A stretch of 58,040 bases of DNA from Nemertoderma westbladi (GCA_032718475.1 JAUCBJ010003023.1:1-58040); one strand, 5' to 3'; positions 10,201-25,200 are shown, counted from the first letter of the stretch. The notes: generated by a model not told the origin, from the sequence alone. Numbers and translations: made by a program.

Positions 10201-13200
10201 GATCTAATTGGGGATTAAATCCAAAGCGAAATGATCTTCAGAGGACCGAGTGAGACCCAAAACTTTAGATGGAGTCTGAGGGGACTCGGGTTGGCAATAT
10301 TGTGACTGGCGTATTATTGGCAGCTGTCAGAGACACCATTAAAGACCGCATAGACACCAATATTAAGATGCGTCTGCAGACGCTATTAGACAGAGTATAA
10401 ACCGGGTTTAAGAGCAAATAAACGAAATTATACTCTGCATTATTTACTCTAATTTATTGTTTTGGTCAGACTGTCACTGTATTTTCCATACCTTAAGTTA
10501 TTAATCTATTTATACTAAGTCGTGAAGTTCTTTTGATTTTTTTGAAACATTTACACAATAGTGTCGTGACCTTATACTATACGTAATAGAACCCCCATCA
10601 GCCTAAACTTTGGTATGCATGGCTCGCCCCTTTTATTGGACTGTCAGACTGTATGTTAGTACAGTACACCACGGCCTATAAGAAGCTGTGGCCCCATACC
10701 TACCTATACTGTACTCATGTAGGCCTATGATATATATATGTTTACTTGCTTATATGATTGGTATTAACGATAACATTATTGGATGAATTATATTACATTT
10801 ACACGGTGATGGAGCATCATTCTTTCGTCCATAACAAATAAACAATATAACATCGTATTCCAACTCGGTTTTGATCGTCTATAAAGGGGATACTTTCCTA
10901 CATTGTCGGATCTTCGAGCAGGACCTGATCAGATTTTCATACATTTCATTGCAAACCTAAAAGCTCACCTTGCTGCATGAGAGATGCGAGCGCAAACCTA
11001 ATAACTCACCTTGCTGCATGAGAGAGGCGAATGCAAACCTAAAAGCTCACCTTGCTGCATGAGAGATGCGAGCGCAAACCTAATAACTCACCTTGCTGCA
11101 TGAGAGAGACGAGTGCAAACCTAAAAGCTCACCTTGCTGCATGAGAGATGCGAGCGCAAACCTAATAACTCACCTTGCTGCATGAGAGAGGCGAGTGCAA
11201 ACCTAAAAGCTCACCTTGCTGCATGAGAGAGGCGAGCGCAAACCTAATAACTCACCTTGCTGCATGAGAGAGGCGAGTGCAAACCTAATAACTCACCTTG
11301 TTGCATGAGAGATGCGAGCGCAAACTTAATAGCTCACCCTGCATGAGAGATGCGAGTGCAAACTTAGTAACTCACCTTGCTGCATGAGAGATGCGAGCGC
11401 AAACCTAATAACTCACCTTGCTGCATGAGAGATTCGAATGCAAACTTAATAGCTCACCCTGCATGAGAGAGGCGAGTGCAAACCTAATAACTCACCTTGC
11501 TGCATGAGAGATGCGAGTGCAAACCTAATAACTCACCTTGCTGCATGAGAGATGCGAGCGCAAACCTAATAACTCACCTTGCTGCATGAGAGATGCGAGT
11601 GCAAACCTAATAACTCACCTTGCTGCATAACAGATGCGAGTGCAAACTTAGTAACTCACCTTGCTGCATGAGAGATGCGAGCGCAAACCTAATAACTCAC
11701 CTTGCTGCATGAGAGATACGAGCGCAAACCTAATAACTCACCTTGCTGCATGAGAGATGCGAGCGCAAACCACATAGAGTTCTTGAAGCTAAACTCATTG
11801 GAATCGTCCTCCCCTTCATCCTCACGATTCGGATATTTGCTATACGGCGACATTTTCGACACAACGAAAAGCATTAAACCAATAGCAAAAGTTGCAACCC
11901 CAATGCACACCCACACCTGGGTGTTTAGTGGTTCTACAAATCCAAATACAGTTACCTGAAATAAAAAGAAGAACGCCATACTACAAATTCGAAATAACCT
12001 TGTGCATCATTAAAACAAGGGATGAAGTGTTAGGCATTCACCAGCGGTAACATAGTGGATAATAAAAAATTAAATGATGATAGTCTAGATGGTTATTTAT
12101 ATTAATAGGATATAAAGTATAATATTATTAAATAGTAAACATTTTAGTTTCCATGGGAAAAACGAAATTCGGCAATCATGGAGAATCACGAAGCCTGAAA
12201 GGACCTCATTCCACTGTCTGAGCTTTCTAGAACCAGTAGTAGTAGCAGAAAATGTACCATTATAACCAGCTAAAGAACCTCAAATCATTCAATTTTTAAT
12301 TATCCACATAATATGCATTATGCCCACGGGGATCATGTCATAGGAAGTTAGAAATTCAAGTTACCATGTTTTAACAACTAAAAATTATCTTTTAATTAAA
12401 TAAACTACCGAATAGTTGTCAGTAAGTGCAATTGTTTCAATTAAATTGTTGATTATACCTGTTCTTCAGGTTTCCGTATTAAAATTCCAACCCCATATCG
12501 CATAAACGAGGCAGTAAAGTCAACAACAGTTTCTCGTTCGTAGTTCCGGATCATACCAGCAACTGCTATGTCCGCTTTCTGTAAGAGAAACAAAACAATA
12601 ATATTTGTGGTTCCAATTATAATAAATAAATGTTTTATCTTGATGCTTACATAAAAATCCTATCTTGGATTTTCGATTTCATCTTTTCATCATTTCATTT
12701 TGGATAAAAATATATCATTGAAATTTAAATTATCGCAAAAGATTTAGACACGAATAACCCGAGAAAACCTAATGGCTCCTCTTGGCTGTTACCTGTATAG
12801 CAATGAGGAAGGAAGCCATACTAACTGATAACATCGAATACTCCCACTATCAAACTAAAATTACAGTATTATGCTTCGAGAGAGGAGAGAGTGTGAAGGG
12901 GGGTGGGGGCTTTACGCAAATCCAATCTCAGCGAATTAATATTTCACCTCAATGTTTAATTATCATCAATTAAGGGAAATGAGGAGGTAATAAGTGGCAT
13001 GTTATTCTAACCAAAACAATAAACTAAAGTCAATAGATTGAATATATTATATTTTCATGTAACATTCCCCCCCCCCCCCCCCCCCCCTCCCATATCTGTA
13101 AACATCCACTTTCATTGGGTATATTACGCAGGTATATGCCCAATATGCCAAATTTACTGGTCGATTACAATAAATAAATATACATAAAATATATATAACA

Positions 13201-16200
13201 CAAAAATTATAAAGTAAAACAAGAAGTAATAAACACAGAAAAGTTAAGCATGCAGCATCATATCAGATTAGTATGCATTATAAACAAATAGATATTATAG
13301 CAGAGCATGCAACAAACAATTAAAATCGCAATCATATAATGCATAGTTAGCGAATCATTTTATCCAGCTTTTAGTAGAACATTAGTTGACTCCTGCAGTC
13401 TCGTGGATTGTTAACTCGTCAACCAAGTTAGTTTTCTGACTATGGTTCGATTCCGATTACAGCAGCTAAAAATATTGTATCTGAAATCTTCTAACATATT
13501 TTATTCAATTAACTTATTTATAATGATTATTTCAACAAAAAACTAAAACTATTTCGATGTTAAAACAAATTTTTGTGTTGAACTTTGAAATAATTTTTAA
13601 ATTATGGATTAAAATCCCGTGACAAGTGTGTAAAGAAATAAATAGCATTGCAGAACTACTTCCTAGGACTTATAGGTTCCCGGTTCATAGGACTTATCCT
13701 CCAAGGATTCCCCACTTGCTCTAATAAGTAGTCCTTTACACAAAATATACCATGATATAGCAGGTATTTTACAAACCAAATCATGACAGTGAATCGTCAA
13801 CAAATAAGTATGTATACTGTATGGTATGGGTTACATTAATGGATTATAACGCAGCAAAATAAAATCAATGTTAATGTTAATGTAATATAGAATTATTTAT
13901 AATATGGTTATGTATAGAACTAGTATTATTATGTGAGGTAATATGTTAGTTTGGTACTAATGGTTTGGTACAGCTGCGTAGCATCCCGTACATGGACTGT
14001 TTGGGAAATTGATGCAGATGTATTTGCGCCATTTTTATCGCCAACTTGAAATAATAATTTAAAAAACTAAATTGTATCTTCGAACCTTATTTGGGAAAAA
14101 TGTTTTATGCCGTTCTCTTAGGCAACTGTTGCTTAAGCAACTGTTGCTTAGGCAACACATAAAAGTTTGAAACCTTTTAATGCTCACAAACATTATAATC
14201 CAATAATGCAACATCGAATTCAAATACGAATTTATTTTCAAAAAAAAAATATTATTATTCAAAAATTAATATTCATAACTGTGGTGAGGGTACAGGGAAC
14301 TTACTGTCAATAACTTATTTGCATCTCAGCCACCGTACCCCACAGTGTCCTCTATTTATAACGGAACGGCATTATGTAACTGTTTGTTTACATGGCATTC
14401 GATCAGGAATTAATTATTTGTTCATATAGTTAACATTTTGTTCAAACAACTGTTCAGTGTTCACAGACGAAACTTCTAAAATTATAGTCCTGAATAAGTG
14501 CTCGACTCCGAAACTGAGTTAGATTATGCGAATTATATTCTGGAATATAATTGTTTGGCCCTGCAACAACTAACAGTACTAGTAGGGGTTGTATCAGTAG
14601 CAGCTCTTTAGTGAACTGATTCGAGTTAAATAAAGTGTTTTAGGCAGCAATAGCGAGAAGCCTAATTCGGTTGTCATAAAAAAGTTTAAAAAAGTAAGCG
14701 GTTCAAACACTCTCATCTGATAGATCAAAGTCAACATGCGATGCCGGAAACCAATGGCAATATATTTGCGATAACGTCAATATAGTATTCCATGATTTTT
14801 CTGTGTATCTTGCCAATACATTTAATATCATTATATTATGCTCGTGGCAAATTAGTAAAGTAAACAGCTTCTGAATAATAAAATTATGCTATTTGGGCTA
14901 CATTGTTAAATTGGTGATAATAGTATACCTGATGATAATCTTTCAAAATTAGAAATAATTAGAAATAAACGTTATCCAGTGTCTGCTATACAAACAGGAC
15001 ACAAATTAATTATATATAACACAGCAACCTTGACTTCTCGATTTACAAAAAGAGCAAATATCAACGCCAAAAGAAATTATAGATAGATTATCTACTATTA
15101 TAAACAATATGCATGTGTTTCTTTCTTCACGCCAAAAGATTCGTTGTTTTTGTTAGTGGTATACAGCTCAGTCTCATTCATGTTAACTCCTCCATCTTGC
15201 TAAAATGTAACAAACAAATAAGCATGTATTGTGTATTTAACGAGCATGTATTGTGTCGAACGAGCTCGGGCAGTGGAAATTATGTATTCATATAATATGG
15301 AATATATTAACTAACATATTATCTACCAGGCTTCTCTGTAATTTCTTGTGTTGGAAAATATTTTTGGTTTAAGAATGTACATTTTTCACCCTGTGTGACG
15401 ATAATTTTGAAGTTAAATCATCTACATCCACCATACGTACAGCATAAATTTAAATTGTTGTGAAGAGGTGTTCGGGGGTGGCTGTGTGGCGTTCACCAAA
15501 ACAGAAAAAGGGACTATCCACCAAAAAAAGAAAAACAAAATTCCAAGCCATGCACAACACACTCGTGTGGTTATACATTATTATACACATGAGTATTACC
15601 CCTTCCAAGACTTGGCGTACAAGTCCGGTCCACTCGCCATTGCGACGTATACCGTAACTATCAACGACATGAACTTTGTATGAAAACGTTCCTTTTTTAT
15701 CAGAAGAATGTTCAACAATATCTGCTCTGACAGCGTCAATCACATCAAAGCAGTATCCAAAAAACTCTTGTGATCCATTATCATGGGTCATTGCCATGGA
15801 GAAGGGACTTTCCTATTAATTTCAGATATAGAACAAGTTATTCAAAGGCAGACATGTTAACCTGAATAAAATTTAATGTAAATCTTAACCTAAACATGGC
15901 AACAGATTCCATGCCAGATGTTTTCATTACCAAAGTTTAGAGATAAGTATCACGCAAAACATTTCGTGAATGGTGTCTTTGGTGTCTAAAACTGAAGTTC
16001 GAATGTGTTTAAAACTCAAGATTCGTTATGAAATATATTAAATATATTACATTACTTAAAAGTAAGAAAAAGAGATTCAATTAAAATGTAATTAATCAAT
16101 TTCTGGCATAACGGACATGGGCATCACAAAATATAAGTTTCAAATTTATTGAAATCCTATACCAGGATTGAGCATGTGCACCTGAGAAAATCGTAAGAAA

Positions 16201-19200
16201 AATATAAGACATAAAACATTTAATTATAATAGAACGAAAAATAGAAAAATGTGGGCTATAAAGTGCAACAGGTGGTAAAGCAACATCACAGGAAGAAGAG
16301 ATGTATCAACCTTCAATAATTACAAATTTTAAGAGAAGAAAGAGTCCCGACTCAAACAGACTACAGCGGCCAAGAATGCAGTTAAGGCTGCATCTAGGAC
16401 CCTGAACAGGCAGTACTCTGTTAATCTACAGGAGCTAATAAACCAACAGGTTGTTTGCCATCAATGATGCTGATGACAGCAGGCAATCATCCCAGGCATG
16501 GAAGTCGATCAACTGGCTTACTGGGCGGAAAATCCAACCAACCACCAAGGTTAAGGCTGATTCACCAGCCGATCGCCTCAATGGTTGGAAGGCCCACTTT
16601 GAAAAGCTCCTCAATAATGACAGGGTATTGCCTGATAACTTTATAGAAGTAAAAGTGTCTGAGTCTGTACTCCCAGATATTCCCATTGACGATATCTCCT
16701 TTGCAGAAGTGAAGGCTGCTGCAAAGACCATTAAGACCAATCGTGCCAGTGGAGTAGATGGTGTTCCCCCTGAGGTCTTTAAAATACCTGAGTGCTTAAA
16801 GCTCATCTATCCCATCATAGTAGACATGTACCGAACAACAAGAGTCCCACAAGAAATGAAAACAAATAAGTTGGTGCCAGTTCCCAAGAAGGGCAACCTA
16901 AAACTCTATAGTTCTTTTCGGGGAATTTCATTGATCTCGATTGCTGCAAAGCTATACAATAGAATTATAATAAATCGCATCAGGGATCCCATTGAGAGAC
17001 TGCTCCGTGGAAATCAGAATGGGTTCCGTAAAGGTCGTGGGACCATGGAGCCCATTTTGGCGCTTAGAAGGATAATTGAAGAGTTATCAAAAAAGAAAGA
17101 CAGGCATCTAGCATCTGGCTGTTTGTTATCTTTGTTGACTTCTTCAAGGCCTTTGATTCAGTCTCTCGCTCACGTATGTTCAGCATACTTTCATTATATG
17201 GGATTCCTGATGAAATTATTGCAGCAATCAGATCAGTATACGATGGTTCGACAACATTTGTGTCTACTGTTGACGGTGACATAGATCCATTTGAAGTGTT
17301 ATTGTGGTTGACTATGTTCTACGCATATCCTTAGATCATCATAATGATGATGGGGTGATGATAACTCCACCTACTGGCTCCAGAAGTCGAGGAAATCCTG
17401 CCAAGTACCTTACTGATCTAGACTTTGCTGATGACTTAGAAGTACTCTCAGAATCACTAGACGGAGCCCAACAGCTCCTCAGCTCATTAGAACAGGCTGC
17501 TTCTAGTGTTGGTCTTTTTATTAACTCCAGAAAGACCAAAATTTTGACAGTTAACTTTGAAAGTCCTCAGCAAGTCTCTGACCGGCTGAGCATAAGCTCA
17601 AAGGATGGTAAGCTTGATCATGTGGACGACTTCTGTTACCTGGGATCATGGATCCGGAAGTCAGGTGAGGACCTTCGAATACGTAAGGGAAAGGCATGAA
17701 TAGGCTTTCCAGGTTTTGGAAGTCACCGAGAATTAATCGGAAACTTAAGGTCCGATTATTTAGAGCAGCAGTAGTTCCAGTACTACTCTATAGGAGTCCA
17801 TGCTGGGCTCTAACTGCTGAGGACACCAAATCTCTCAATGGCACATTCACAATAATGCTACACCTGGTTCATTGTGTCAAATACAATGTACACATCTCCA
17901 ACCAGACACTATATAACATTGGAGGTGTCTCATTGGTTCCCCCAAGCTTGACACTAGAACAAAATCGCCTCCGCTTTGCAGGACATTGCTTTTGCCGTGA
18001 GGGCCAGCCAGTGCATAATCTTGTACTTTGGCAGCCTCATGGAGTGAATAAGCATGGTGGACAGCCCATGACTTTCTTGAGACGCATCTTAAAAGACAAT
18101 GGCCTTGAAGATGCGGATGTTCTAGCAAATGTCATGGGTGATAGGGAGTTGTGGCGGCGCAATTTTGCCGACAACCCGGCACAGCATTCTTTAAAATGCA
18201 GCTGCAATGCAGCATGCCGATCCTAGTAGTAGTAGGAAGAGATCTAAAGTAAATGCTCATACAAATCATACATTGGTAGCCCCGCACCATCCTCAATCCC
18301 CAGCCCACTGGGTAACTTAGTAGCCGAGCCCTGCACCGTCCTCAAACCCGAGCCCCCTACGCCACTTGATAGCCCCGCACCAGCCTCAATCCCCAGCCCA
18401 CTGCGCCACTTGGTCGCCGAGGCCCGCACCGTCCTCATCCCCAGCCTACTGCGCCACTTGGTAGCCACACACTGTCCTCAATCCCCAGCCTACTGCGCCA
18501 CTTGGTAGCCACACACCGTCCTCAATCCCCAGCCTACTGCGCCACTTGGTAGCACCGCACCGTCCTCAATCCCCAGCCTACTGCGCCACTTGGTAGCCAC
18601 ACACTGTCCTCAATCCGCAGCCTACTGCGCCACTTGGTAGCCACACACCGTCTTCAATCCCCAGCCTACTGCGCCACTTGGTAGCCCCGCACCGTCCTCA
18701 ATCCCGAAACCACTGCGCCACTTGCTAGCCCCGCACCGCCCTCAATCCCGAGCCCACTGCGCCACTTGGTAGCCCCGCATCGCCCTCAATACCCAGCCCA
18801 CTGCGCCACTTGGTAGCCCTGCACCGGCCTCAATCCCCAGCCCACTGCGCCACTTGGTAGCCGAGGCCCGCACCGTACTCATACCCAGCCCACTGCGCCA
18901 CTTGGTAGGTAGCCCTGCACCGGCCTCAATCCCCAGTCCACTGCGCCACTTGGTAGCCGAGCCCCGCACCGTCCTCAATCCCCAGCCCACTGCGCCACTT
19001 GGTAGCCCCGCACCGCCCTCAATACCCAGCCCACTGCGCTACTTGGTAGCCCTGCACCGGACTCAATCATCAGCCGACTGCGCCAGTTGGTAGCCACACA
19101 CCGTCCTCAATCCCCAGCCTACTGCGCCACTTGGTAGCCCCGCACAGTCCGCAATCCCCAGCCTACTGCGCCACTTGGTAGCCACACACCGTCCTCAATC

Positions 19201-22200
19201 CCCAGCCCACTGCGCCACTTGGTAGCCGAGCCCCGCGCCGTCCTCAATCCCCAGCCTAATGCGCCACTTGGTAGCCCCGCACCATCCTAAATCCCCAGCC
19301 TACTGCGCCACTCGGTAGCCGAGCCCCGCACAGTTCTCAATCCCCAGCCTACTGCGCCACTTGGTAGCCCCGCACCGCCCTCAATACCCAGCCCGCTGCG
19401 CCACTTGGTAGCCCCGCACCGTCCTCAATCCCCAGCCTACAGCGCCACTTGGTAGCCGAGCCCCGCACCGTCCTCAATCCCCAGCCTACTGCGCCACTCG
19501 GTAGCCGAACCCCGCACATTTCTCAATCCCCAGCCTACTGCGCCACTTGGTAGCCCCGCACTGCCCTCAATACCCAGCCCACTGCGCCACTTGGTAGCCC
19601 CGCACCATCCTAAATCCCCAGCCTACTGCGCCACTCGGTAGCCGAGCCCCGCACAGTTCTCAATCCCCAGCCTACTGCGCCACTTGGTAGCCCTGCACCG
19701 CCCTCAATACCCAGCCCACTGCGCCACTTGGTAGCCCCGCACCGTCCTCAATCCCCAACCTACTGCGCCACTTGGTAGCCCCTCACCTTCCTCAATCCCG
19801 AGCCCAATGCTCCACTTGGTAGCCGAGCCCCGCACCGTCCTCAATCCCCAGCCTACTGCGCCACTCGGTAGCCGAACCCCGCACATTTCTCAATCCCCAG
19901 CCTACTGCGCCACTTGGTAGCCCCGCACTGCCCTCAATACCCAGCCCACTGCGCCACTTGGTAGCCCCGCACCATCCTAAATCCCCAGCCTACTGCGCCA
20001 CTCGGTAGCCGAGCCCCGCACAGTTCTCAATCCCCAGCCTACTGCGCCACTTGGTAGCCCTGCACCGCCCTCAATACCCAGCCCACTGCGCCACTTGGTA
20101 GCCCCGCACCGCCCTCAATACCCAGCCCACTGCGCCACTTGGTAGCCCCGCACCGTCCTCAATCCCCAGCCTACAGCGCCACTTGGTAGCCCCGCACCGT
20201 CCTCAATCCCCAACCTACTGCGCCACTTGGTAGCCCCTCACCTTCCTCAATCCCGAGCCCAATGCTCCACTTGGTAGCCGAGCCATGCACCGTCCTCAAC
20301 CTCCAGCCCACTACACCACTTGGTAGCCCCTCCCCTTCCTCAATCCCGAGCCCACTACGCTACTTGGTAGCCCCTCACCTTCCTCAATCCCCAGCCCACT
20401 GCGCCACTTGGTAGCCGAGCCCCGCACCGTCCTCAACCTCCAGCCCACTGCGCCACTTGGTAGCTCCCCACTGTCCTCAATCCCCAAATTGTGGCAATTA
20501 TTTTTCTCTTTGTAATCCGCATTTCCTCAAAAAGGTAGGACAAAAAAATACTACTTTCTTTTTTGTAAATGAAACAATTAATATTTTAAAATCTTATATT
20601 ATTTTGGGAATACATAGTGACAAAGATCCGTTTGCGACTCCAATAAACACCTTATGTGTGAAATTTTTATAAATTAAAATGAATCAGTTGTCAGTGATAT
20701 TAGTACTAAAGAAAAGGAACTACAGCTATTTGTTTCGTTTACAAACTTTGTTCTGAACGTCGCCAACAATTCCATCAAATATTTTAGTAGTTTCATTCTG
20801 TACACCGTATTTACCGTCTCCTAGTGCATAAATTTGGTATGAAAATATCTTGCCATGCGTCTTTTTAATGTCATCTTTAATTGAATTGATAACATCAATG
20901 CAATACCCAACATATTGAGGATCATTATCCCTGGTACCTTTCATGACAAATGGTGCCTCCTGAAAGTCAATTAATATAAGTTCTACTGGTTTCATGGCGA
21001 ATTCTAAAAGTAAATATTAAACATACTATATTGTTTTTTTTAAGGAATACTTTATTAACACTATTGGGGCCAAAGGAACACTACATGGCGCTCTAAATGG
21101 CAGATTAAATTACAGGTACTTTCCTGGATCAATTTTATTGATCGTTCATTCCAAGATAAACGATTTCACAATGACTAAATCTGAGTCAATCAGAAGTGGG
21201 GGTCGATCTGTTCTTCTGCTGTTATAGATAAATAAGACATCGTACATTTTTTGAAGATTTGGTTATTCCGGGCAGCAGAAGAGTGGTGCCCCATACCACA
21301 AGATGCTGCTAGGCAAGTGTTTATCGCATAGGATACACAGTTCATTAACGAATGAGGCATAATTTCGGTTATATCTTATTACCAAAAAACAATGGGCGAG
21401 TCTTCCAAGGCCACGGCTATCGTTAGAACAGATCAGATATGATATTATTCTTTGACAGCTCGCATGTGAGATGAAAATATGGAGGTAAGCCATTTATTTT
21501 CTTAATGCATTTGCTAAAATACACCAGTCTAGAGTGCTCATGATTTTGGGAAATACATGGCATCATATTCATTAAATTTAGTTTGTGTTGGTTCGCAAGA
21601 ATTTATGTGAATTTGATGTACTCTAAACATATCAAACGCAATAATAAAATATGCATATTATATTGTAGTTTTCTTAGTAAATATTTAGATTTATTTTTTT
21701 AAAAAGCAGAATGGATATGCAGCAGAACATTGTATTCGTCACTGAATGTACCTAAATGGACAGATTGATATCTGTACTCTAGAAACCACCACCCCAACCG
21801 CAAGACTAGGAAGAAGTGCAAGAGGGACTTTATTGTTACCTCTCCCAGTCATCATCGTAACTATGCAAACTCTTCCAAACTGGCCTGAAGATTCTCAAGG
21901 CCTCTTTCTGGAAGAGGTAGTCATTGCCAGTGCTTTCTAATTGTTTCACATTATTTTTGAGCTCTTACTGCGTTTGCTGCACATCACCACATTTGGGTAT
22001 TATGATATATGGCTTGGTGAGTTGGGGTGTGTACTCGAGACCATGACACCATGATAAAGCTGTCCACCAGTTTCTCATCATTGTGGAAAATGTGCTTGGT
22101 CTCCAACATTGTTCGAACATCATAGGATTTAACTAAGGGCATTAGGGCAACGATTTTGAACAATTCTTCGCGATTTTCGCGATCTTCGCGATCTTCGCGA

Positions 22201-25200
22201 TATTTTGTATTTAACAATACTATAGGTGGAGCTTCGCAAACGTCGCGATCTTCGCGAAAGTTCTTGAACATTTTTAAAAAAATAAGTTTTTAAATAAAAT
22301 AGCCAACATGTTCTATAGTATGTATATGACACTATTAGTATTAGTATTGTTCACAGAATTCTAGAATGTTATATATATACAGACAGATGGTATAAAATTG
22401 TATTCTAGAAGTCCATGTATTTGAGTAGGCCTTCCAGAAATATTGCTATTTTTGCGTCGCTGTACCTATAATGGTATTAATAATTAATATTATTAAAGGT
22501 TGAGAAATTTTTTTATCGAAGCTCCACCTATAGCATTGGTAAACACAAAATATCGCGAAGATCGCGATGTTTGCGAAGCTCCACCTATAGTATTGGTAGA
22601 CACAAAATATGGTGAAGATCGCGACGTTTGCGAAGCTCCACCTATAGTATTGGTAGACACAAAATATCGCGAAGATCACGACATTTGCGAAGCTCCACCT
22701 ATAGTATTGGTAGACACAAAATATGTCGCGAAGATCGCGACGTTTGCGAAGCTCCACCTATAGTATTGGTAGACACAAAATATGTCGCGAAGATCGCGAC
22801 GTTTGCGAAGCTCCACCTATAGTATTGGTAGACACAAAATATGTCGCGAAGATCGCGACATTTGCGAAGCTCCACCTATAGTATTGGTAGACACAAAATA
22901 TGTCGCGAAGATCGCGACGTTTGCGAAGCTCCACCTATAGTATTGGTAGACACAAAATATCGCGAAGATCGCGACGTTTGCGAAGCTCCACCTATAGTAT
23001 TGGTAGACACAAAATATCGCGAAGATCACGACATTTGCGAAGCTCCACCTATAGTATTGGTAGACACAAAATATGTCGCGAAGATCGCGACGTTTGCGAA
23101 GCTCCACCTATAGTATTGGTAGACACAAAATATGTCGCGAAGATCGCGACATTTGCGAAGCTCCACCTATAGTATTGGTAGACACAAAATATGTCGCGAA
23201 GATCGCGACGTTTGCGAAGCTCCACCTATAGTATTGGTAGACACAAAATATGTCGCGAAGATCGCGACGTTTGCGAAGCTCCACCTATAGTATTGGTAGA
23301 CACAAAATGTGTCGCGAAGATCGCGAGGTTTGCGAAGCTCCACCTATAGTATTGGTAGACACAAAATATCGTGAAGATCGCAACGTTTGCGAAGCTCCAC
23401 CTATAGTATTGGTTGGTAGACACAAAATATCGTGAAGATTGCGACGTTTGCGAATTTTCGCGATTTTCGCAATCTTTGCAATTATCACGACGTTTGCGAA
23501 GATCGCGAAGACATATTATATTTAGATTGCTTTTGCACATTATAAATTCGATTTGGGTGTGTTGTTATTCAATTAGTGTCATTTAAATTTGATGGTTAGT
23601 TTTAAGTAACAGTTACAATAACCCTGTAACAACTGGGCTTAAAAATGCTTACATCTACACAGCACCATATGACTACTGGTTACTACTGCTATTCACTGAT
23701 GTCCCTTCTTGATGATGCCTTCATTTATCTATATTTATATGATCACTATATTATATCTCATAGTTTACTTAAAATATTAACAATACTATGTATTATTACT
23801 TATTCACTGTACCGGTATATAATTATTTTAAATAGAAGGATTAAAAAATATAGAATTTAATTGCATGATACATTAATTCATCAATCATTAATTCATCAAC
23901 ACATAGAGACAGGCAGGAAATAATAAAATTATAGTCGAGAGTTTATAGATGTCAGAATTAATGCGAAATACAGAAAAGTTAGATACAATTTGTTAATTCG
24001 CGCATCTAGGCATATCAGAATGAAGAGTATGGAAAACCACCATTCAGAAACGTTATTTTGTTTTCCATTACACCAAAAAAAGGGTTCAGATATTGAAGTC
24101 TAATCAATTGATACATGCATCGAGTACAGACACAATATCAGAAAATAAATAATAATGCATAGGATATACAACAGTAGTATCAGGGCCGCTTTGACGTTTA
24201 GGCTTACTTGGCTGCAGCCTAGAGGCCCAGGCTTGAAAGGGGCCCAAATTTGAATAAAACTGATGAGTGGATGAGTAATCCATATATAGGTATTCCTTAA
24301 AAAAAGGTCCATTATTTATATCATAAAAGTATAAACTGTTTTTTTTTTATATCCACTCGCGTCGCTCGCATTGCACATGTTGCTCATGTTTACTAAACTA
24401 ATACAAAAGTTTTGTTTAAAACCACTGAAAATTACGACTGCAATTGAACAACTGTCCCAAATGCGAAATTCTTACGAAAGTTAGTAATTTTCGTCAAAAT
24501 TAAAAACAATTCAAAGGGGGGCCTCTAGTTGAGAATAGCATAGGGGCCTTGAAAATGTTAAAGCGGCCCTGAGTAGTATCAACCCACAAATATATATAAA
24601 TAATATAGTCACACACACACATCCACATAATTATATTGCATACAATTCAATAATATAATCAATATCTTAATTTCTAACAAATATATGTTGAATGTTTTCT
24701 GATTTTATTGATTTTTCTAATTGTTATGTATGAATTAATACCAGTACATCCAATTCTTGTTTTTCTACTTTGATGGAAATACAGAAAGATTTCAGGTTAT
24801 GCACTATGCAGTGTCCGTCCTTATGGTACTATGTCTGGTGTGGTATCTAAAAATGTAGATCGTCTACTTTTTCAACATGACAGCTCTGTTGGAAGGAGCA
24901 CCAATTAGTAACATTTATACTAGGTGTAGAACTAACAATAAACATAAACAACTACTTTTCAATTAATTACCGGTACTAACAAATGCTATCATTCTCTTTA
25001 GTAATAGTACGTAAAGACACGCCCACGTTACCCAGTCTACATTAGTGGGTATCATTGAAATGGGTTTCTAACACTATAGCATAAGTATTAGCTTCATGCC
25101 GAGATACATCACCAATCACATACGTCATTCATAACGTCTCCAACAACTCCTGTCCAAATCTGTGTCTTTGCATCTTTTATCCCGTAACTATTTACCATAT

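Noticed and set aside
11689-11741. Coding read-through of exon 12 into the minisatellite (ELLGLRSYL...)
   Set aside because: The phase-1 donor at 11741 joins exon 13 perfectly to give QQGGDHTPK; read-through ends at a TAG.
22535-23512. Regular direct repeats resembling a CRISPR array
   Set aside because: Units are 59 bp head-to-tail with no unique spacers, in an animal gene intron; it is a minisatellite.
12579-25123. Additional decayed S1 cassettes
   Set aside because: I looked for the G-Y-C-I-D/E core on the minus strand through these introns and found only versions A, B and C.
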